From Sipunculus nudus (lineage: Eukaryota > Annelida > Sipuncula > Golfingiida > Sipunculidae), in NCBI GenBank assembly GCA_026874595.1, contig CM049309.1, positions 93,704,723-93,768,722 of the forward strand: a stretch of 64,000 bases of DNA. The letters are read 5' to 3'. How positions within the stretch are numbered: position 1 is the stretch's first letter; every line of letters starts with the position of its first letter. The position numbers and the translations under genes are program-made. Below the pieces are notes generated by a model. The model was given only the letters and a program-made list of their open reading frames with translations. It ran no database searches and was not told where the DNA came from. Of the stretch, positions 35,579 through 48,039 are shown one piece after another.

Positions 35579-35728
35579 AATATATATATGAATATTAATG
35601 GTTATGTAAACACATGGGATTATTTGAAAAAAAGTAACTGATATTAACCATTTAGACTTGAGCTGGCATTAAAATATGAAGCATACACCTGTCTCGGCTC
35701 TATTCCGTGCATGAACAGGGCCAAAAGA

Positions 35729-35986
35729 GTTGCGGAAGTTGACGTCATCCCGGGCTTAATGTATGTTATAGTTATGAACAGACGTGTTTACAAAACAAGT
35801 GACATAATGGTCCTGGATGTGTTTGCATGCCATACTTACTGATTTTCAACTTCATGGACAATTTGACAGCTGTTTGAATAGTGCGCCTAATATGGATGTA
35901 GAAAACGACTGGTACCATGCAGCCAATCACAGCGGCCAGCTCAGGGGGAAATCCATTCAGTCCGGGATGACGTCAACTTCCGCAAC
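35729..35986. repeat. CRE-containing inverted-repeat element, segment A copy 2
   Basis: Arms at 35729-35753 and 35962-35986, identical to 1981-2238. Confidence 0.75.
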
Positions 35987-36282
35987 TAGTAAATGTATAC
36001 ATGACAAATGACGGTGTCGCAGCTGGAATAAACGTACTGGAATTCGTGGTTAGTGTGGAGAAGTTTTATATTTGGAAGTTTAATCTTGTAAATAAAGGTG
36101 TTTTCAACAAAAAGCGCGCGATCATGCTTGTGAAGTGGATATTTCTTCGGAATTCGGACTTGTGAAAAAAAGTTGTCTTGCCCGCGTAGCGGTGGAGTTC
36201 ATTACCTTGTTCTTTTATAACGGGTATATCGCCCATACTCGATGTGTCTACGGTTTCTAGGCCATTAAAGTGCTGGAAACAA

Positions 36283-36485
36283 GTGCCTGTGTGTCAAAGC
36301 ACTTCCCTGCCGCGATCATATCATGATCACCGTATTCAGTGTCGGGAGGCGAGCAATATAACAATTACTGTATCCTTCCTAACCCAGGCTTCATTTCCTT
36401 TAAAAAATTTTCATTCCATGCAGGGAGTGTCATATATGGAATTCCCTTCCCCTCGACAACAAGTGGAATATAGCACTCTCTTAAT
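36283..36485 (+). pseudogene. CR1/L2-type ORF2 scrap, segment A copy 2
   Basis: Identical to 2535-2737, with the same internal deletion. Confidence 0.65.
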
Positions 36486-37626
36486 CCTAGCTCACATATA
36501 CACCGGGCGCCGTACGATATTTTCAACCCGCCGGCTTGCCGTGAGTTTTCGAGACCGTACGGTCACCGTGTGATTTTTCGTCCCACGTTGTTTGCACTCA
36601 CATCATCTACGGCGACCGTACGGTGACCTCCGAAACTTGGTCGGTAAAGCCTCGGTCATAACCCGCTGCGGTCACCGCACACCGTAGAGTACCGCACGGT
36701 TTTGGGGACCGCAGGAATACTTAGGATGCCGTCCGGGAACCGTAAAGTGACCGTGCGGGTTCTATGCATGAAGCAAGTTCACCGTATGGTGCCCAGCCAG
36801 TGACAGGCAGGGTAATTTTCCCGAAAATATTCGTATGGGCGACTTGCGGTGTCCGCCGTTGCCGTACGGGCACCGTGCGATAACCTTACAGTACCCGTAA
36901 GGGCTCGGTGTGATAGGTGAAAAGTCGAATGGCTGCTGTGCGGGATCCGCACGGCTCCCTTCCGACGTAAATTTTGCCCGTGAGGTGTCATCAAGTTGCC
37001 CTGAATCTGAGCTGTCGGATATACAGCCACAACGACATATATATTATAAACAATGAACCTCTGTGCGATGAAGCCAACTTCTCTTAACGTGTCAAGTGTT
37101 TTATTAAACCTTGAAAATTGATTTGAATAAGTATAGTTCTCAGGTTTGGCACTACAATAAATGTAATATCAATAAATGAATTCCAATAATTTTATTTTTT
37201 AGTTAACGTTTATTATGAAATCGAATTTTACATAAGAAAATCTTAGGTTGTAATATACTGAAAAATAATATTAGTCTCTATCCTATTTGACCGTTTCTTA
37301 TTCTTTGGTTTAATGTTCAACTGCTATATATAAAACAGAAAATAACCTTACGGTGGCCGCACGATGCCAGCGATCGCCTGCCAGTCACCGGCCGGGCACC
37401 GTACGGTGAACTTGCTTCATGCATAAAACCGGCATGGTCTCCTTACTGTTCCCGGACGGCCCCCTTACCAACCAAGTTTCGGAGGTAACCGTACGGTCGC
37501 CGTAGATTATGTGAGTGCAAACAGCGTGGGATGAAAAATCACACGGTGACCGTACGGTCTCGAAAAATCACGGCAAGCCGGCGGGTTGAAAAAATCGTAC
37601 GGCGCCCGGTGTGTATGTGAGCTAGG
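36486..37626. mobile_element. GC-rich foldback element, segment A copy 2
   Basis: Identical to 2738-3878 except for single changes near 37083 and 37383. Confidence 0.8.
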
Positions 37627-37789
37627 GATAACGCAGCTTTTTAATACGACTAGCGGGAGCGTTCCCGGTATATCTATGTTCCCCGGTGCCTGTGATCCCA
37701 GGTGCCTTTGCTCCTCGGCCCCTGTGATCCCCGGTACTTATTTTCCCGTGTACCTATATGTTCGCCGGTACCTATGGTTCCTTGTACCT

Positions 37790-38070
37790 ATAGGTATCTG
37801 GCGAGATGGTAAGAGAAATCCATTGCTTATGTATGAATTAGATGATATAATACAGGGCTGTCAGAAGCCAACTCTGAAAAATAATCCCTGACTTTTCCCT
37901 GCCTTTCAGTTAGTTTTCAAGGATAAATAAAAACTTATTTCATATTTTGGTCTTAAAAAACATCATTTTAGAGCCAACTCCGAGCATACACTTTCTTAGA
38001 AAAAAATATAAAATACAAAAATCATACACCAGATCCTGTTTCTAATCATAAAAATATGTTGCATATATGT
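37790..38070. repeat. Dispersed repeat, segment A copy 2
   Basis: Counterpart of 4042-4322; also related to 56296-56577. The degenerate ~20-bp tandem repeat precedes it, and the hairpin at 38126-38158 follows. Confidence 0.72.
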
Positions 38071-40859
38071 TTTAACAAGGGCACCGCAAAGGGGAGCATC
38101 CCCTCGCACAGTAGCCGTGAAAAAACACGACTCAGTTAGGACCCCCTACTGAGTCGTGACACCTGAGTCGTGACACAAGCTAAATTTAGAACCGCCCTGC
38201 AAGTCCACGCCACGCTTTATAACCGTATCTCCGCATACAGCCAGCAGGCAGACTGCAGGCAGAAATCCCCCATACATGCAGAACAATATACGAATATATT
38301 GGGTTATAATGGAATATTTCACACACATGGTAGGTGTCGTTGAGACAAGAAACTTTTTAAAAGGTCTAGTGGGTTTATTTTAAGTGACATGATACTTGTA
38401 AAGAATGAGGCGTTGTCAAAAATGACGAAAATATTTGCATCCTCATGGGGCCTTATAATGCGATCCTCAGAGTTAGATGTCCAGGCACTCTGGCAAGCTA
38501 GTGATCTGGCCATAATGTCAGAGGGCCGATCTTGCGCTACTCGCACAGGGCATAATTAGAATGGGTGTATTACACAGTGTGAAAATGAGGAGGGCAGCTC
38601 TCTGGCCTTGATCTTTGCTCCTGGGACCTCAAACTAAAAAGGGTTCCTTATCCATGGGTGGGCGAGGCACATGAGCAAGATGATAGGTGTTGGTCAAACG
38701 GTTTGGCTTAAACAGGTCCGCACGCTTTTGCCCTGTGGCCATTACCTTTGACCGTGAGCCCTCAAAATCGAAAGGATTCTTTATCCATAGGTGGGTGAGC
38801 CATATTTGCAAGATGAAAGGTTAAATAAAACAGTTTGGCTTTAAATGGGTCCACAAGCCTTTTCAAGAAGTGGGTCCAGTAGCCGTGACCTATGACCTCG
38901 TGACCTCACAATCGATAGGTTTCTTCATCCATGAAGACGACAGCCATGGCACAGCAATCTAGGACGCGCTTTCTGTTTGGTTTATATGTTTACTAATGGA
39001 GTCTTGAGATAGTGACACCGCTGACGTAACAACGGTTCAGCCAATCACGCACTTACTTGAAATTGAGCCCGAAACCGATGTGACATATCTGTCGGACTTA
39101 CTGATTGGGCATCTTACCTGCTTATTCAAAATATTAAGTTAATAATACAGAGATAGATCATATTGTGTGAAAAAACGCTAGAATAATGTCAGGTAAAAAA
39201 TAGCTTTAGGAAATGACCCAGAAAAGTAACGAATTTAACCCAAATCTACACTAACAGCAATTCAATCGCCTGTGTTCAAACTTACAATATAAACGGTCTT
39301 ACTGTATATTACAAATTTCATCATATAAAAAAAAATAATGGATTTGTAACCAGTAATATAATTATCGGCAAAACGGCGTTGTTCCAGATGAGCGGATCTC
39401 CGTTTTTTAGCTCGGTATCAGTGACCGAGATAAATTCAGAGAATAGTTGCACCCAAACATCAAAATATGTCATTATAAATATATATAATATTTGTATTAT
39501 GGTTTCATAAAATTATAATTTGAACTCTTCCTCATCATATACTTACGGGGAAACACGAGAAATACAGAATTCCGCTCCCATGTCCTGGATATATGCCCGA
39601 AAATTGCGGAAAATATCCGGCCAAAAATTGCGCCATTAAAAGGGTTGAGCATGATTAAATGGTTCACGTTTGTGATTTTCGTGTGAATCGCCCGTTTCAG
39701 TGAGAACCGACACCAATTAAATAGCAAAACAATCGCCAAATGAGTTATCTTTTAACATACCTGACATGCGTCATTCGAGTGATTACTTTGTCGAATCATA
39801 TGCTCGATGTGTCAAAAAGAATAAAATCAAGTTGACTAACATATTTTTGTTTACGAAGCGAATTTATTTATTTTGAAAAAAGGAAACAAAAAAGGAAACA
39901 AAGGATATACTGAATGTATAACCAAGTATAAAGTTGGTCCTTTTGGACGATTGGGATTAGTGAGCGCCAGTACCGGGAAACCACTGGGTTGGGAGTTTCC
40001 CTATATGTAAACCCATTCTTCTCAAGCAGGAGTTGGCTGATTTTCGGGTTCGTCTCAGCGGACTTCGCTCAGCGGACCGGAACCCTATTGATCAATGTGC
40101 TGCTTTACAGGGAATAAAAATTCTGACCACATATAGTTTGATAAAAAGAAATTCCATATATATTAAATATAAGATATATAGCACTTAATATATATAGCTA
40201 TTAAATATATAGCACAGTGGACAACTACGGATGTCCTTCGCGAGTCAAGTCGACCAGTCCTTTACCACAGCTCCACATACTTTAAGTCCTACGATTTCAC
40301 AAGTATTTCTGTACGATATACGATATGTAAGCAAACTTCATTTTTAATGGTTTAGTGTGTGTTACATAAACTCGTTTAGAAAAAAGTCTGTTCTTATCTC
40401 AAACCGGATCCGGGGGGGGGGGGGGATTAGGGGTCTAACCCGCTTCCTATACCGGTAGAAATTATATTTTTTAGTGTTTTTACCCCGGAAAATTTAAGGC
40501 TACTCCTTACCGTCCTTTCTGGAGTTGTAAATTTTTAACTTTTATTAATTTCTTAATATTAAAGAAATTATGAATAAATTATATTATAGGTAAGTGAGTG
40601 CATCACAAAACAAGATAAGAAAGAGGCTTTATATATCAAGTCGTCTCCTTGGGTTCGTTTAAATTTGGGTCGTGAAACATATTGTGGTCGGACTAGGGTA
40701 GTCTGGATGGGATGCCATTTATATAAAATTGTCCCTTCCTGAAGTCCTAGATCGGTCCCAGAACACAAGGTGAAGTACTAGTAAAAAAGTTATAACACCT
40801 TTGACTAAAGCAAGAACAAACTATTTCACAACTATTTTACAACATCTCGGTACTTCGTA

Positions 40860-43170
40860 TCTAATGCTCTATTAGAATTTCTGGCGGCCCGTACTGGACA
40901 TTTATTTATTTTAACTCGGTTTTCGCTGGTGAAGGAGAAGGTCGGGTGGTGGGTGTCAGGCCCCTTCAACTTCACTGCTCGATCCCCATCTCTCCCCGCG
41001 CCGCATCTCTCTGCATGCTCTGAAGTCACCGCCCTCTGAAGCCACTGACATCACCTGTATTCCTGGCCGGATTAATTACCTGTGGTGTACAACCGATACA
41101 CATAAAAGCACACCAGCAAGGAATACAACTAAACCCAGGAACCTATAGGGAATCAGCTGTATAGGCTGTCTTGGTAAAACATATTTGAAAATAAAATAAA
41201 ATCTGCTGATAGATTAGATTGAAATATCATAATTTTCTTTTATAATCATATAGCAAGATCGGATATGTTGATTGCGGCTCCCGTTTATATACCTGACCAT
41301 TTTACCCAGCATGCATCGCTTCATGGGACCCGAGTCCTACATTGGTAGTGTGAATCAATGCCTTATTTAATGCTTTATTGAGGAAGCCAAGTCCTTCCTA
41401 ATTAATTCCACGTATTGTTCAAGCGCTCAAAGCAAATAAACCCCATTGTGTTTGTTTGTGTCCCTCTGTGACAAACAAAAGATGATTCAAAGGTATGTAC
41501 AAACTAACCTAACAATATGTTATTGGTCTTTGATTCTTGCCGACTCCTTGTCCTCTCGTCTACAAACAATACGTCATTTCACACCTTCACTTCGTACCTA
41601 TTTTTCTTATTTACATGTACTCTGTTCTGGTATTTGATCGGTAATGGTGAATTATGTTTGGTTCTCAAATACTTGTTGGTTTATAGATAATTACTCAGCA
41701 CACAGTGTTTGTTCTGTGTTGGCTACGGTTTATTTTTACAAACCAGCTGTATGAAACATAAAAATGGCAATACAAAACAAGATGACACAGACAGAAAATT
41801 GTGGACGGAATATAGGACAACATAGAGAAATGACACTATGAGGACTGAGTAGTGTTTTAGTAACATGTGAACTAAATTTATATCTTGACGTTGATAAGTA
41901 TAACTGTTTAAACCGAAGTACTGGTCAAACTGACACAATGACTATGTAATAACAAATTTGTTTTGAGATGAAAAGAAGACGCGTGTGCCCATTGCATTCA
42001 TAATACTTAACTAAATAGGTGGGAAAGAACTAACATTTTCATTTTAAATTTCCTTTGATTTTAATATGCAATATAGAAAATAAATTAAATCTCTGTGGCC
42101 TACTTCTTTCCTTACAGACTGAAAAATATTGCTTTACTCACAGTGAATTATACAGGAAATACTATGTTTACGATGTTTTATAGTATATCAGTGGTCGTGA
42201 TATGAATAATCTAACGAGAGTTGGGTCATGATAATTAAGTTCGCTGTCTATTGCGAGAAATATCTGAAAATGTACTATTTCATAATTTAAAAATTACTGT
42301 CTGATACACATTTAATGAATCATTTGAAAAAAAGGCCAGTTATATTTAGAAAAAAATTGACCCGATAAATTGGCTTAATTGCAAAGGTACAAACCAGAAA
42401 TTGTACACACATACAAATTTAAAAATTGAGATGCGATAAATTGTTTGTTTGTTTGAGTTATGTTTGCAATCATCTGAACGTAACTATACAATATTGTGAA
42501 AATATTATCTATCACATATGCGATACATATATATACTGTTTAAATCATGCAGTATAAAAAAGAACGACACAATAAATATTTGAAAAGGAAAAGGAACTTT
42601 TAATAATTATGGGTAATATTTTTATATACAATTTAATGTAATACATATTATACATATTTATATATGAAATATCAGCACTACTATAAACCATATATTATTA
42701 TTATTATTACACTACAGATCACATAATCATCATACACCTCCTTTATTATCTATATAATTACACTCATTCATCTTGTTAAGTTTTTATAAATACTGTGGGA
42801 GTGTCACATTTCTTTAGATTTTATTAGGTAGCTATTCAATAAACGTGTCAAGAAGTATTCCGCACTTGGCTGTTGACCCTTGTATGTTAATTATCATACC
42901 CGAGTAAAGAGTCCCGCTGATCTCGTACAGCTATTCACAGAACGTGCAACAAAGGAAGCTAAGACTGGTAAGAGTATATCACATACAGCTAGGACCGTTA
43001 GGTGACATTTGTGGAAACCCCCCTGTGGTGTTATTGCAAATTCACAAGTAGCCTGTATATAAATGACAGTTGTCCAGCGTAGGGTGTTTGAGTTGAAGCT
43101 TTAAGTGCAAGATACACACGTTTATGATTGCACGTGGAAGATGTGCGGTGTGTTGCGTTATGGACACACT
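40860..43170. other. 5' part of GR copy 3, no gene assigned
   Basis: Alignable to copies 1 and 2. The GC-richer block at 40930-41160 has lost about 18 bp relative to copy 1, which breaks the open frame seen there. A patch near 42370-42600 is longer than in copy 1. Confidence 0.45.
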
Positions 43171-43174
43171 TCAC

Positions 43175-43386
43175 TGGTCAGCAGCTGACCACTGGTCCTT
43201 TGTTTAGAGGCGGCAGAGTTCACAAAGAGGTGACTATTGTCCCTCTTTACACGTAACATCGGTGCGACAAGCGCACACGCTTAATTAATAAGAAAATTAC
43301 CACATAAACACTGTATCTCACACGTGTTAATTGTCGCTTTTAATCAGAGAAACCCATGCGTTCCGTACAAGGTATATATATATAAA
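43175..43386 (+). promoter_or_regulatory. Promoter region of the copy 3 gene
   Basis: The dyad is at 43175-43191, ACACGTGT at 43320-43327 and a lengthened TATA box (TATATATATATAAA) at 43373-43386. The ATG follows at 43479. Confidence 0.55.
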
Positions 43387-43478
43387 TGACTCCCACCGGA
43401 GAGAGTAACTCATACACACTGAGAAACCACCGAGGCATCAACTTTCTACACTAGCCGTCCTTTTGAGGAAATATCAAC

Positions 43479-43805
43479 ATGGAGAATATTATAGCCGCAA
43501 CTTTCCCTGCTGTCCCGCCCGCCAGAAACCTCTCCGAATCCGAGTTCGACTTACAAGTACAAGAAAGAAAACTGAACAAGGTTTGTGAGCAGATTGAAGC
43601 ACTTGACCGTCACATCAGTCAGCTGGTTGTGCGTCAGAAACGAGCCAAGTTCATCAGCAACGGTGTCTTCACGAGCAACCTGAAAATGAGGCTGATGACG
43701 TTACAAGGACTGCGTCACACGCTGTACCAGTACGCGTCCAAGCAAGCACAGAGCGTTATGCTGATTGAACAGGGCTGTGCTGTCTCCAAGGCCAAGCAAT
43801 GCTGA
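43479..43805 (+). CDS. Small basic coiled-coil-like protein, GR family copy 3
   Basis: A 108-codon frame, same length as copy 1. Differences from copy 1 are V15A, A50V, N59I, M65T, R66S and T105A plus two silent changes. The first-helix heptad positions and the three Cys are unchanged. In copies 1 and 2 an overlapping upstream frame (23935-24198, 31458-31715) is open, but here it is closed, which supports the MEN... frame as the real one. GR copy 3 lacks the MITE and is the outgroup of the three. Confidence 0.6.
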   Translation: MENIIAATFPAVPPARNLSESEFDLQVQERKLNKVCEQIEALDRHISQLVVRQKRAKFISNGVFTSNLKMRLMTLQGLRHTLYQYASKQAQSVMLIEQGCAVSKAKQC

Positions 43806-43990
43806 AGGCGTAGGTCGAACGCACTAATCGATCGTGGTATGATCGTAAGCTTTTCACGATGTACCTTACCAGAAGCCATCAAGGTGCTCCTAGCCCCGTG
43901 GGGCTTCCACAATGTTCAGATCTAGCGTTGTTTCACATTCCTCACATCACCACAGCCCCATGTTGTATACAATCACCATTTAAAGATAAA
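43806..43990 (+). other. Conserved 3' region with hairpin, copy 3
   Basis: The AGCCCCGTGGGGCT hairpin is at 43892-43905. The sequence is nearly identical to copies 1 and 2 to about 44090, where the copy 3 deletion begins. Confidence 0.5.
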
Positions 43991-44703
43991 GGGTAAAACC
44001 TCAGACCTTATATAACTGGACAAAAACATAAAGGGGGTTCATATATGCATACATACATCATATAAATTATAAATATTACACATATAAAAATTTATTCACT
44101 CGAGAAAATTTGAAAACGCCCACTTAAATCATAATGCCATATGTTGTTTTCGTTATATTAATATTCGACAATAATGATCTCTGAGAGGCCCCCTGTCTCC
44201 CCTAAACAGTATTTAAAATATAAAAAAAAATATTTTAGACCACTTGTGCTACCTGAATTAATGTTAGCTCTGTCTAAAAGGTAAGTACCGCTTACAGGAT
44301 ATACAGGACAACTTTAACATTAAGATGTCATAAAAAGTTTGGAGAAGCGAATAAAACGTAATTTCTTTAAGTACCTTAATTACAAGCGTTTTATATTCCC
44401 CGAACAAACTGTCTTTCTCTCTAATAACTCCACCCAAACCGCATTGCATAGACTGGTTGATAATTGACTAATAGGTATGAATCACGGACGCGAAACTCGC
44501 GATATATATATTGTTGGGTAAATTAAAACAATATGGCGTAAGTGGAAATTTGCATAGCTAGCTTTATAATTATTTTTTATGACCGAAAGCAGTTCGTCCG
44601 ATTCAATAACCATAATTCTGAATCGAGAACCCTTAAAACGGGGATACCACAAGGCACAGTACTTGGGATGATTCTGTTTCTATTATGCCTTAACGATTTG
44701 CCC

Positions 44704-45176
44704 GCTCATTTAAAGATGCCCATTCACCAACTTTTTGAAAAAGAATTTCTGTGATTTCTGGCTTCCTCTTTGTATATATTAGTGACCTGAGGGTAATTTG
44801 GGTTGTGAAGAGTTCTTATAACGCCTTTGTGTAGGATGTATGAATTTGTTTATCAACAACATGTTTGTAAACACAGCAATGTTGATAAACGGGAAAAACA
44901 TGTCGCCTAAGGTTGTAGGTTGAATATATGTGGTGGTAGAAAGGACATTGTTGGAAAACGTCATTTGCAAAGCTCTGGCATTATGACTTGCCGCCGGATG
45001 CTCTTGTTGTATTTGTTTTGATTATTTTGGCGGGCCCCCACATATTATAAACATGTTGATATCAACAAAACAAACAGCCTGTGTGCGGTGATATCCACAA
45101 TTTCCCGTCTCTTTTTAACAAAGCTCCTAGGAATTGCCTTTAGGATAAAAAGGTCAGATAGGTGATTGGGTCCCTT
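44704..45176. other. Insert in the LINE relic, unidentified
   Basis: Splits the LINE between TTTGCCC and TAACAGACGT, which adjoin in copies 1 and 2. Contains TGTTTATCAACAACATGTTT and TGTTGATATCAACA-like words but no recognisable ends. Confidence 0.5.
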
Positions 45177-45450
45177 TAACAGACGTCTAGACGCTGAATG
45201 TTCTATTTACGCCGATGGCAGCACTCTCTATACGCGGATCGCTTCTGTTGCGATTCAGCACAACATAAGCTGCAGAGTACTGTAGACCAAGTTACCAAAT
45301 GGCTCCGTAAAAAAAAAAAAACTAGTTGCACACGCCACACAATCAGCTACAATGCTAATAAATTCAAAACAACGCAACACATCAAATACATTACGAATCA
45401 GTATTGATGAACATGTTATCCCGAGCGTTGATGTATACTGTCACCTTGGC

Positions 45451-45940
45451 CTGATTGGTTTTCTTTATTGCCTCCAATGAATTGGAGTATAATCAGTTTT
45501 CTAATAATGAGAATGCGCCATCAGATGTTATAATACAAAATTAAATTGTAACACACAACATTAAAATGAAATTAAAATACAAAAAATCTAATAAAAATTA
45601 GTATATAAATAGGCATATTCATGTAGACATTTCGTGTCATTAAACCAGGATATTACCTGACATCAAGGTAATACAAAAAACACAAAAATAATTTCTCGTT
45701 ACTTAATATAATTTTCGGCTACAACGTCTCGAAGGTTGGCTTCATAGTTCTAATGCATTAAGCAAGCCCTTAACGAAAGTGAAACTATGTCCTCCCGTGA
45801 CATATCAGGGACAGTTTTTCCAAGGAGAGTAGCGATAAACGAGAAGTCATCTAAGTTGAAGAGGTAAGCGCTTGTGTACACTAAAGTTATCAATAATGTA
45901 TCCCAGATGGAAATCTCTTTCTGTTTTTGTCATATCAAAT
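45451..45940. other. Second insert in the LINE relic, unidentified
   Basis: Splits the LINE between CTGTCACCTTGGC and ACATGGAAATC. On the minus strand it starts AT-rich and ends GGAGGCAATAAAGAAAACC, which could be a 3' end with a polyadenylation signal. Confidence 0.45.
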
Positions 45941-45990
45941 TCTATTACTACACATCTTACATGGAAATCTCAAACTTCTACAGTTTTTTT

Positions 45991-46405
45991 AAGGATAAGA
46001 TAAGATAAGATAAAGTTTATTGCTATATATATGTAAGAAAATCATCATATACAATAGAATTTTACTTGACTGGCTTGCTTAAACAAACACATTAAACAAG
46101 AAATAATAAAATAAATTGTGTATAGAGAAAAAGACGTTTGACTAGGAATGTTTGACTAGGTTATTGTGCCGCAAGTGATATATTTAATTGCCGAACGGCT
46201 GACGCGTATGTGCTAGTTTGAGTTCTTTTGGAATAGCGATCTATAGCGAACCCCCGATTTCATTTTTTTAAACAAATAGTGCACCGGATGACTCTTCTAT
46301 AATGTCGTTTGCTTTCTTCAACAATCGTGTTTGAAATATGGAGTCAACTGTGGGTAAAGGAACCCCAATGATCCTCTCAGCTGTTCTAACTACCATCGAA
46401 AGACG
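45991..46405 (-). mobile_element. Rex1-like LINE C-terminal fragment nested in the CR1/L2 relic
   Basis: On the minus strand: RLSMVVRTAERIIGVPLPTV, then DSIFQTRLLKKANDIIEESS, then (frameshifted) SAVRQLNIS. This is the C-terminal signature of Rex1/CR1-group ORF2. The 3' end has CAATAAACTTTATC followed by a CTTAT tandem tail (45993-46020 on the plus strand), as expected for a retroposed 3' end. It lies inside the LINE between ACAGTTTTTTT and GTTATGATGC. Confidence 0.8.
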
Positions 46406-47244
46406 GTTATGATGCAGAACAGGGCTATTACACGGACTTAGCAAATGTTTTCCACAGAAGTTTCTACTCACCCTTTATCATGCGTTCGTTCAGCCAACAA
46501 TAGACTATTTGGCTTAAAGGTATGGGGCAGCTGTCCAAGCACTTTCCTTGCCGCTATTCAGCGTTTTCAGTGTCGGGCGGCGAGGATTAATTCAAGTATG
46601 ACCCGTCACGAAATAGTCTTGAATTAATCAAAGAAATTCGTTTGATGATAATCGAGCAGCGATATTTTTTCCTTTTATCTGTTGTAACTTATAAATGCAA
46701 ATAATGGTTTAGCCCCTTCGCATCTGCATGTGTGATAAGTCCCCGGTGGCGAAAGAAACCATTATATCACGCGCTCAACAAATAACAATAACTGTATCCT
46801 TCCTAAACCACGCATTACATCCTTTAAAATTGCTTCATTCTATGCAAGCAGTGCCCTGTGGAATGCCCTTCACGAATATATCACGTTTATACTTTCCCAA
46901 TCTTGCAGCGGTATCTTAACATCTTGTACTGTACAATATAATTTATCAAGCATGGTTGTTTGCCTGTTGCATCTTATCCCTCTGAGTTTTGAAATGTTAA
47001 TGATAACCTGATGATTTTAAATTATAATCTGTCATTTTGTATTAGTTTACAGTCTAAGTATATCATTTACTTTTGTATTGTAACTTGTATTTTTTATTTT
47101 TATTGTCATGTTTATCATAAATTTCTTGTATTTCATATCTGGAACAGGGCCCTGCTTACATCAAAAGTTTTCTTCTGGTGCAGTTTACCCTGCAGAATGT
47201 TGTAATAAATAAATGAATTATAAATACAGAAAAATTTCATCATT

Positions 47245-47425
47245 TGGGTCTTATCATTAGTTATTATTGCAGTATTATCTATCATATATAGAAAACACCG
47301 TCATCTCACGATTGTTATTAACTAACATCACCAATATATTCGAGGAATCACTGAGCTACTACTTACCGGTAGTCATTCTCGGAGATTTTAACATTGACAT
47401 TAGTAACGGAGGCCGGTCAAATAAT
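47245..47425 (+). pseudogene. LINE endonuclease-domain fragment
   Basis: Reads IIAVLSIIYRKHRHLT, then with a frameshift NITNIFEESLSYYLPVVILG followed by DFNIDISNG. VVILGDFNID is the GDFN motif of the APE-type endonuclease of non-LTR retrotransposons. Its continuation, SNNVDLMFSNVTTSAVTHVD, becomes the first unit of the 45-bp array. Confidence 0.8.
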
Positions 47426-48038
47426 GTAGACTTAATGTTCTCTAATGTTACCACATCTGCAGTAACACATGTAGATTAAATGTTCTCTAACGTAACCACA
47501 TCAGTAGTAACACATGTAGATTTAATGTTCTCTAATGTTACCACATCAGCAGTAACACATGTAGATTTAATGTTCTCTAATGTTACCACATCAGCAGTAA
47601 CACATGTAGACTTAATGTTCACTAACGTAACCACATCAGTAGTAACACATGTAGATTTAATGTTCTCTAATGTTACCACATCAGCAGTAACACATGTAGA
47701 TTTAATGTTCTCTAATGTTACCACATCAGCAGTAACACATGTAGACTTAATGTTCACTAACGTAACCACATCAGCAGTAATACATGTAGATTTAATGTTC
47801 ACTAACGTAACCACACCAGTAGTAACACATGTAGATTTAATGTTCTCTAACGTAACCACATCAGTAGTAACATATGTAGATTTAATGTTCTCTAATGTAA
47901 CGACTTCAACAGTAACATATGTAGATTTAATGTTCTCTAATGTAACCACATCAGCAGCAACACATGTAGATTTAATGTTCTGTAATGTTACCACGTAAGC
48001 AGCAACACATGTAGATTTAATGTTCTCTAATGTAACCA
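47426..48038. repeat. 45-bp minisatellite, 13.6 units, grown from the endonuclease frame
   Basis: GTAGATTTAATGTTCTCTAA + TGTTACCACATCAGCAGTAACACAT repeats at exact 45-bp spacing from 47426 to 48011 and then a partial unit. Since 45 is a multiple of three, the frame VDLMFSNVTTSAVTH persists in every unit (172 codons open from 47480; a TAA in unit 2 breaks the link to the endonuclease). The opposite strand is open too, for 222 codons. I do not regard either as a gene. Confidence 0.93.
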
Positions 48039-48039
48039 T

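Larger units (their letters stand above)
33743..40300. repeat. Segment A, copy 2
   Basis: Near-identical partner of 1-6552. Internal landmarks repeat with an offset of 33742-33748. It lies between GR copy 2 and GR copy 3, whereas copy 1 is followed by 11.7 kb of other sequence before GR copy 1. Confidence 0.93.
40360..47226 (+). repeat. GR unit, copy 3, with its LINE running to its 3' end
   Basis: From AAACTCGTTTAGAA and the G-run it aligns with copy 1, lacking bases equivalent to about 18432-20258 and a further ~520 bp after the gene (equivalent to 24726-25247). It has empty sites for the MITE, the foldback element and the L1/Tx1-like fragment. Its LINE is the most complete of the three. 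Confidence 0.87.
44225..47226 (+). mobile_element. CR1/L2-type LINE, interrupted, with 3' end
   Basis: The RT fingers give FLSNNSTQTALHRLVDN (about 44405-44455). The palm gives DRKQFVRFNNHNSESRTLKT and GIPQGTVLG (44580-44670), then YADGSTLY in place of YADD (about 45206-45230), a change in the catalytic box. The thumb gives RALLHGLSKCFPQKFLLTLY (about 46422-46480) and QPTIDY. The C-terminus gives IRLMIIEQRYFFLLSVVTYK and NNNNCILPKPRITSFKIASF. The 3' UTR ends in GGGCCCTGCTT...TACCCTGCAG and a TAATAAATAAATGAAT tail, as in CR1/L2 elements. Inserts lie at about 44704-45176, 45451-45940 and 45991-46405. Multiple stops make it dead. Confidence 0.85.
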
